From positions 20,582,802 to 20,646,801 of the forward strand of contig NC_045145.1 of assembly GCF_008831285.2 (NCBI RefSeq): DNA of 64,000 nucleotides. The letters are read 5' to 3'. Origin of the DNA: Nymphaea colorata (taxonomy: Eukaryota > Streptophyta > Magnoliopsida > Nymphaeales > Nymphaeaceae). Below, in pieces: positions 57,601-64,000 of the stretch. The first letter of the stretch is position 1, and each line of letters starts with the position of its first letter. Below the pieces are notes generated by a model. The model did not search any database, had not been told where the DNA came from, and saw only the letters and a program-made list of their open reading frames with translations. Both the position numbers and the translations under genes were made by a program.

Positions 57601-60600
57601 ATTCATCCTCAATGCTTTCCTTGTTTTTGATGCATGGCATTCTATAATTCAGCTTGACAGTTGACACTGTACAAGCTTAACAACCAAGGAATGTGAGAGT
57701 TATACTGAGAATGCTAAAAAAATCCAAGGACTGGATATTAATGTTTGAGATTATATATGCTTCGATCTTAAAATGTGTGGCCTTATACAAAAATATGAGA
57801 ATCTTTTACTACAAACAAGTGTTAGCTATGAAATTTCAACACTACGAGAAGGATGGGGACGAAGCCAGATTTGACAAAAAATTCCTATTACCAACATGGG
57901 ATTGTGTTACTATTATAAATGTAAACAGAAAACCACAAAGTCAGTACTTCAGTTCCTGTCTCTCAAGCATTTGGAGTCTTTTCAAAATTTTGAATAAATG
58001 AATACATTGAATGACGCTGCCAAGATAAAAATGAAACCTAAGTCAAATAGGATCTACAAAGAGAATTAAACAAAAGTACTTGGAATCATCCACAAACCAC
58101 ATATGCATATTTAGTGCTCAATTCGATTTCAAGTGAATAAAAGAATTTGAAAAATCAAACTCACCATCATACATATAAATATGCAAAAGAAAATCGGCAG
58201 AAATGCTCTATTAGGCAATCTAAGGTCCCAAAAGTCCTTAACAGCCTGTTTGGATGGAGGGAAATGAACATGAAAGAAAGGAAAGGATAGAGATGAAGGT
58301 GTTGGGGTGGAAGAAAATAGAGAAGGGAAAGGAAAGTAGTATGCAAGGATGTGTTTGGATGGGAGGGCATGAAAAGGAGGGGAAGGGAAAGGAAATGAGT
58401 TTTGGGCCATCCAAAAATGGAGAGATTGGATGGAAAGAAAGGGAAACACATCAAAGTGAACAACGTGCCCTCACAAAATGTCATTTAAGTATCTCCCTCT
58501 TTCTCTATCCTCTCAAGTCGAAGGGAGGGCTCTCTGTCTGTGCAAAGATGTAGACTAGAAACTGCAGCCGCCCTTTGACGAACAACAGACGGTTCGCATT
58601 ACCCTGCATCCCTCTAACAATACCAACCGAAGGCCCTCCCTCCACTGGCCCTTGGATGAGTCCTTTTGCTGTTGCCTTGACAGTTGGCCCACTGACTGCA
58701 TCTAAACCTCAAACCGTATTCTCAAGCTGCTATGCCTTCAAATTTCCTTTTATACTTTGCTAATGAACTCCCTGCTATTATAATCAAAATGAGGGGTGTT
58801 AGGGGCATTTCTAAATTAACTTAAGTCTTTTCCTTTCTTTCCATTTATATATTACAAACAAGTTTTTTGACAATTCCTTTCCTTTTCTTTCCCTCTCTGT
58901 CATTAATCACTCCATTTTTTCATTCCATCCTTTAATATCCTTTCATTTCCATGAATCCAATATACAGCATATTCGGTAGAAGGAAATGTTTGGAAAAGAA
59001 AGGAAGGGAAAGAGATGGGAGTTTGGATGGAGGGAAATGAAGGAGGGAAGGGAAAGAGGTATACAATTGTGTGTTTGGATGAGAAGGAATGAAAAGGAAG
59101 GGAAGGGAAGGGAAAGGAAAGGGGTTTTCAGTTCATTTTCAATCCCTCCAAGAAGTGAGGCATTTGGACTGAAAGCAGAGAAAATTATAAAAATGACTTA
59201 TATGCGCTCATTCAAGTTGTCAAATCTGGGCAGCACTTCCCCTATGGATAGAGCTGCTCTCCATGCACAGCTGCTCAAGCACAATGCGGCTCTACTCTTG
59301 ACACTTCGTCCTTTCTGCTAGCTGCAAGGATAGAGAATAGCAAGGCAGCCAGGGCTGCGGCCTGCCATCACGGCAGAGGCTCAGGCCATCCTCTCCTCTC
59401 CAGCGGTGGAAGACAGAAGCACCATCAAGTGCCTGTGTCCGTAGTCACCGAGGAGAACCTGGTGTGTCGGTCTTCATTTTTAGGTTGGATGTCCATTGGG
59501 GCATTGAGCCATTTGAGACCGAGTTAGGCCCTCTCCAATTGACTCAGAGATGGGACACCAAGTAAAGAACTAACTATGTGCTAACAATATAAATTTATCA
59601 TGAACATTGACATTAATGACCATTTTAACATGTGATTTTTATGCCTATAATTGCTTTTTGTGAATTTTTATATTTATTTGGACTGGTTTTGGAACTTAGT
59701 CCAATATGTGATATTTCATTTTAGTTATGTGTTAATTGTATAAGCTTATTCTGAAGGTTGAGATTGATGACCATTTTAGCATGTGATTTATGCCAATAAT
59801 TATTTTTTGTGGATCTTCTTTATTTATTTGGGCCTAGTTTTGGATCTTAATATGATATGTGATATTTCATTTTAGTTATGTTTCAATTATACAAGCTTAT
59901 TCTAGAAACTGAGATTAATGACCATTTGAGTGTGATTGATGCCCATAACTGTTTTTTGTGGTGTTTCTATATTTATTTAGACCTAGTTTTGGATATTAGT
60001 CTGATATGTTATATCGCATTTTAGTTATGTATTAATTATAGAAGCATATTCTGAAAATTGAGATTGATGATCATTTTAGTTTGTGATTTATGCCAATTAT
60101 TGTTTTCCGTGGACCTTCCATATTTATTCGGACTTGGTTTTGGATATTAGTTTAATATGAGATATTAATTTTAGTTATTCCTAATCATAGCCACATAAAA
60201 CACATTAAAAAAAAAAGTGTTTGAAATGTTAAAAACAGGTCAGCCGAAACGTGGAAAAACATGTTTTATTTTCAAAAAATGCCAAAAACAAGAAAAATGT
60301 GTTTATGCCAATAATTTTTTATTTTTTAATATTTTCGCATTTTTTAAATTTTTTTAATTACCAGGTTTTATTTTCACATTTTTCGCATTTTATTTTTAAG
60401 ATTCTGTCCACCTTTCTCTTTCTTGCTGAAAGATTAATTATTTTAAAATTTGCAAAAATCTTCCCGAATTTTTCCAAAAAAGAAACAACTTTGTGTTTTA
60501 AACCTGATAAAACCTCGCCGTTTAAAACTGGAAAATGACATTTGAGGCTATGGTGCTAATTTTAAAAGCTTATTTTGAAAATTGAGAGAAATGGCTATTT

Positions 60601-62128
60601 TAGTATGTGATTTAAGCCTATAATTTTTTTTCTATATTTATTTGAACCTGGTTTTGGATATTAGTGCAATATGTGATATTTCATTTTAATTATGTGCTAA
60701 CTATAAAAACTTATTCTGCAAATTAACATTAATGACCATTTTAGTATGTGATTTGTGCCAGTAATAGAAATCATAGTTGGACGTTTTCATTATAATTTGT
60801 GCATTTGTAACATCTTAAACTAAAATTAAGTGCTTTTTTGGAAAACTGAAATTATAATTGTTGTTATTCCTAGTCATATAGATAATATTATATGAAAATG
60901 CAAAATTAGTTTTTCTCAGCATGGCCCTTGAGAGGGGGAGAGAGATATTACAATCAAATCTAGGGGTGTTGGGGGCATTATTGTAAACAAAGTTAAATAT
61001 TTTTCCTTCCTTTCCTTACATGGTTAAATAAATCACTCCCTTCCTATGCAAATAGACTTTTATAATAGTTTCTTCATTGCTTTTCTTTTCTTTTCCTTTC
61101 CTTTCTCATCATTTTCCTTCCCTTTCTTTTGTTTTTTTTCCATCCATTAAAAAATCTTTTCCTTTCCATTCATCCAAATAGAGTGATAGTGTAAATACCA
61201 ATAAATGCATACAAGAAGTGATACATGAACTGCAGGCTAGGAAACAAATGTCCTGAAAATATATATATACAGGCAACGGGATTTGGGAAGTCGATGTCTC
61301 GGCCAAAGACCCAAAACCAAATATTCTCGAAAAGTCACCATTCTGGATAGAGACAACCTAGATCTATCCTAGTTGCAAGAACATTTTCTGGTGTCTAGGA
61401 CTCCAGTGAAGCTTCTTCATTAATTTGAGAAGCTTTGATAGCGAAAAACATGCTTGGAAGGGAAGAAGGAGATTCCCACACCAATGTCACTCAACGGAAG
61501 ATGTTCATCAGAGGAACATGACATGAGCACTGACTTGCTTTGCCACAGGATTCTGTCATTTGCACATGAGGTTCAGATATTTTAGACAAGGCTGTTCGCA
61601 TCCATGGCAATATCTTCACTGAGTCGAGAAGAAAAACAAACAACTTCCATTTCCAGCAAAATTAAGCCAACGAAATAATGGTCACAAATATTCAGCAACT
61701 GAAACTAGAAATTCCATTTTTTTTTTCAAGAAACCAATCCTGCCATCAATATGAACAACAGAACAGGAGGAAGAAGAGATGGAAGCAAGCTTACTGGAGC
61801 TTGACGGCACAGACAGCTCCATTGCCAAATAACTCCTGTCAACAAAGTGAAGTGGAAGAAGAAAGCCCGTAGAGGCAAGTCTCCTCCCTCCCTCCGTGAG
61901 AATCTGACGCCGTATAGTCTAGGATGGCGTTTGATGGCCTTGAAAAAGAAATTGCTGGTAAAGAAATCTAGAAAAAGTTTCTGGAATAGGGTAGGGAAGG
62001 AAAATTTTGGACGTTTTCCAAAATCAAGGTCTGTTTGATAGACAGGAAAAAGAATTATAGAAAAATATTTTGTTGTTTTCTGATGATGAAAAAAAGTTCC
62101 AGAGAAAAGAAGTACCATTGGTTGCCAT
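54610..62128 (-). CDS. HYL1/DRB1-type double-stranded RNA-binding protein, two dsRBDs
   Basis: Plant DRB-family protein. HYL1/DRB1 members bind pri-miRNA and help DICER-LIKE1 cut accurately in the nucleus, and other DRBs partner other Dicers. Exons: 62116-62128 (MATN plus one base), 56867-57129, 55157-55376, 54940-55058, 54610-54834. The phases agree and the sum is 840 nt (279 aa). dsRBD1 spans about residues 11-82, with KNRLQEYAQK at its start and the conserved KHRKTAEQDVARLALESL helix. dsRBD2 spans about 95-163, with CKSILNEF and AKSKREAEQLAARKVIQTIL. A family-typical ILSKIIKSKSRLYDS linker follows, then an unconserved tail with TNPTNG in tandem. The first exon is placed by phase: AATG|GT joins GT|GCTCCTACTGAATTG to give MATNGAPTELMFKNRL. 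An internal ATG (57112-57114) could serve if that join is wrong. The class within the DRB family (DRB1 or another) is uncertain. Confidence 0.88.
54814..54896 (-). repeat. 43-bp tandem duplication carrying a splice acceptor
   Basis: On the minus strand CTTTTACTTGCAAAGCAGGT, then TA(T/C)AG(G/A)TCCACTTCCATCT, occurs twice with a 43-bp offset. The downstream copy supplies the acceptor (exon start 54834) that keeps the DRB frame open to the final stop. The upstream copy offers an identical acceptor which, if used, adds 43 nt and leads to an early stop. Confidence 0.9.
55377..56866 (-). other. DRB intron 3 (second within the coding sequence), 1.5 kb
   Basis: AT-rich intron between the two dsRBD exons, with donor GAG|GTAACG and acceptor TTATCAG|GAAAC. 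I saw no repeat family or gene in it. Confidence 0.75.
58248..58962. mobile_element. GTTTGGATGG-type element, candidate hAT
   Basis: The left end GTTTGGATGGAGGGAAATG and the right end (reverse complement) TATTGGATTCATGGAAATG form imperfect inverted repeats. The flanks AACAGCCT (58240-58247) and TACAGCAT (58963-58970) match at 6 of 8. Runs of GGAAAGG purine repeats line the left arm and CCTTTCC the right. A related sequence restarts at about 58976. Confidence 0.45.
58976..59160 (+). repeat. Second GTTTGGATGG-type purine-rich arm
   Basis: TTTGGATGGAGGGAAATGAA and GTGTTTGGATGAGAAGGAATG repeat the left-arm pattern of the 58.25-kb element. The pyrimidine-rich counterpart lies at about 61010-61190, ending ATTCATCCAAATAGAG. 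The two may be the arms of one 2.2-kb fold-back element. Confidence 0.45.
59578..60770 (+). repeat. Interrupted minisatellite, unit about 150 bp
   Basis: The units begin GTGCTAACAATATAAA-like at 59578, 59729, 59880 and 60029, then again at 60553 and 60694. Each continues TTATTCTGAA, TGACCATTTTAG, GTGATTTATGCC, TTGTGG, TATTTATTTGG, GGTTTTGGATATTAGT, ATATGTGATATTTCATTTTA. About 370 bp of different, A/T-run-rich DNA (about 60183-60550) interrupts the array after the fourth unit. Confidence 0.85.
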
Positions 62129-62188
62129 GAAATGCCTCTGTTTCACAGGCTTTGAAACAGTTGTTAGTACATCAGCATGCGCAAAACC
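62116..62188 (-). other. Leader exon of the DRB gene with a start-stop type uORF
   Basis: The exon begins after the acceptor AATGTGCAG and ends with the coding start ATGGCAACCAATG. It contains a four-codon upstream ORF, ATG CTG ATG TAC TAA (62164-62178), ending 35 nt before the main ATG. Such short uORFs often lower translation of the main ORF. That effect is inferred here. Confidence 0.65.
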
Positions 62189-63205
62189 CTGCACATTGTG
62201 AAATAACATATTTAGCTTCATATCTGCCATTAATTAGTATGATTTACAATTCAAATCTAACAGGATCAAGAAGTCAGTAGTGTGAAGGGGAGACACCATG
62301 GAGCTGTTTCATAGTTTCTTTAGCGTTGAACTTCAAGTAGACTATGAGCAGGTTAACGGAAATTTGTTAAAAGCAAGTTTCCAGGAAAAAAAGTTATTGA
62401 TTAAAAGCAATCAGGAAGACCTTCACATGTAAATAGCATAATAAACAATCACAAACAGAAAAGTGTCCACAACAAGTTAGTGTTTTGGATCTTAGCTTTT
62501 TTTTTTCTATAAACACTTGGTACAACAAGAATGTAGTACAGATTTGAAAGTGTTTTGGAACTTATGGAAAGAAAGCACCGACACTTAAACTAATCTGATT
62601 GAGATCACTATGCACTCCTCTTTGAACCTTATATTGAAAGATCCACCTTCCAGAACTACAGAAACAAAATCTACCATATTCAGAATGCCCAGGCATATGA
62701 CACTTCTGTCACAGCAATGCCAACATGTTCCAACTCATGCCATGGCATTGTTTCCGAGGAAATTAAAGAAATGGAGCAAGGTTGATGCTGCAATATAAAT
62801 TAAACAAACAAGACATATCCGTATGAAATCCCAAATGTACCTATGTACCTAGACGCAAGACACTGTTATATGCTACGCATTCATCTTCTGCTTTACTGCT
62901 GTAAGCACATGGAAAGCAACAAACCAGTCTAATTTTTGCACACTGAAAAATCAAAACCGAACTAAGTCTGCTCCTACACAAACCGAAACCTATGCTTCTC
63001 TATTTCTAATAAAAACTCGATGAAATGCAATCAGAAAAACAAAACCCAAGCTGCTCAAAATGAGAACATGAAAGAATACAAAACATGTCAGAAAAAACAA
63101 GACACCCTATACCGAAAAACTAGTTTCCGAAGGCAAACGAGGGTGCTCTCTGTCCTGATTACGAGACGCCACTCATAGACGAGGCGACGAGATTTGGACG
63201 CTTAC
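62189..63205 (-). other. 5' UTR intron of the DRB gene
   Basis: The donor CTCCTG|GTAAGC at 63205-63204 and the acceptor AATGTGCAG|GG at 62189 bound a 1.0-kb leader intron. A non-coding first exon should lie at 63206 to about 63.4 kb. This is inferred from splice signals only. Confidence 0.55.
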
Positions 63206-64000
63206 CAGGAGGAGGGAGAGGAGAACGAACGAGGGTTGAAGAAGGAGAAGAAGTAGAGGACGAAGAAAATGAAATAGAGGACGGAGAAAAAGGTAGATGA
63301 TGCTTGCTGAAAAATGGCGGCGGGAGAGAGAAAGAGAGAGAGAGAGATCACTACGCTGTTAGGAGCAGCTGATGTGGAAGAAACCGTTGCACCGTCTAGC
63401 TGCGCAGGAGGAGGACGCAGCAATAGGAAGAAGGGAAGAGGCTGGACGAAGCCCTAACGGGAAAGAACAAGGTTATCGAGAAAAAAAGTCGGGACCCATG
63501 GGTCGACACTTTTTCGGGAGAAATTCCTCCGAAATCATCAGCCTGAGCATCGATCCAGAGCGTCTGAGCGACCTCCGATTCGCGCGTCCCGCTATTGCCG
63601 TAATCTATGATCAGTTGTTACAAGAGCCCTGAAAGGACGGACAAATAACCGTAGTGTCCTGTGCTTGGTTCGAGATAAGGGGACGCATCGAGATCACTTG
63701 TTACCCAGAAAAGGGTAAGTCAGTAAATGTCTGTTGGATTCGGTCCCATTATCCCCGTTCTTCTCGAGTGGTTCTGCCGAGATCTTTCCCTTCGCGCCAA
63801 GGGCCACGAGACCCTCGAGCGAGGGATACTTTTGGCCTTTTTTGGCAGTGCGTGTGTAAATCGGGTTTAATCCGGCGCTCTCCAGTCCAATATTATCTAT
63901 AATGACCGAATCAGATCTAGAGTCGGGTCAGATCAGCCAAAACCAATCAGTTCAAGCCACTGGATTTGGGATTCGAATAGGATTTCATGCTCAGGTTGGG
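63206..64000. other. Probable first exon and upstream flank of the DRB gene
   Basis: A purine-rich (plus strand) stretch with a GA tract at about 63.33 kb covers the likely non-coding first exon and promoter. ORFs to the right end (63372-63902) have no family resemblance. No second gene is supported before the window ends. Confidence 0.4.

Larger units (their letters stand above)
57130..62115 (-). other. DRB intron 2 (first within the coding sequence), 5.0 kb, repeat-filled
   Basis: It separates the 13-nt coding start exon from the dsRBD1 exon. It holds GTTTGGATGG-type elements (58.25-59.15 and about 61.0-61.2 kb), an interrupted 150-bp minisatellite (59.58-60.77 kb) and AT-rich filler. The donor is AATG|GTACTT and the acceptor ATATTCAG|GTGC. 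Confidence 0.75.

Overview
The window is nuclear DNA from a flowering plant. The evidence is spliced genes with GT-AG introns of plant type, a plant MIR168 precursor, plant-only protein families (a SPARK-type GPI-anchored protein and an HYL1/DRB-type double dsRBD protein), a plant organellar RecG helicase, and AT-rich DNA packed with hAT-type miniature elements and (TA)n/(GA)n microsatellites. Very long repeat-filled introns beside compact GC-rich exons fit many angiosperms, so I do not name a species.

Layout. (1) Positions 652-23596, minus strand: a complete 17-exon RECG gene (1014 codons by my exon joining) encoding the organellar RecG branch-migration helicase. It carries several kb of repeats in introns 7 to 10 and one GC-AG intron. 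(2) About 23.6-33.4 kb: intergenic. It holds the RECG 5' flank, a 1.8-kb fold-back hAT element with an 8-bp target duplication, a perfect palindrome and a Tourist-like element. (3) Positions 33411-34731, minus strand: a two-exon, GC-rich gene for a secreted GPI-anchored SPARK-domain protein of the At4g28100 type. (4) About 34.9-50.1 kb: intergenic, with a dense group of small hAT-like elements (several with 8-bp target duplications) and a tRNA-derived SINE-like sequence. (5) Positions 50281-50431, plus strand: a MIR168 hairpin with an exact mature miR168, a recognisable star strand and a TATA box upstream. (6) Positions 54610-62128 (leader to about 63.4 kb), minus strand: a complete HYL1/DRB1-type gene with two dsRNA-binding domains, a 13-nt first coding exon, a short upstream ORF and a duplicated splice acceptor. 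Its 5-kb second intron holds a 150-bp minisatellite and GTTTGGATGG-type elements. (7) About 63.4-64 kb: the upstream flank of that gene, with no gene seen.

How the genes relate. RECG acts in recombination and repair of plastid and mitochondrial DNA. The GPI protein acts at the cell surface. MIR168 and the DRB gene both belong to the small-RNA pathway: miR168 represses ARGONAUTE1 mRNA, and HYL1-type DRB proteins help DICER-LIKE1 process pri-miRNAs. They lie convergently, with about 4 kb between the hairpin and the DRB stop codon. Gene structures were assembled by eye from splice signals, reading-frame phase and remembered family sequence, without transcript data.
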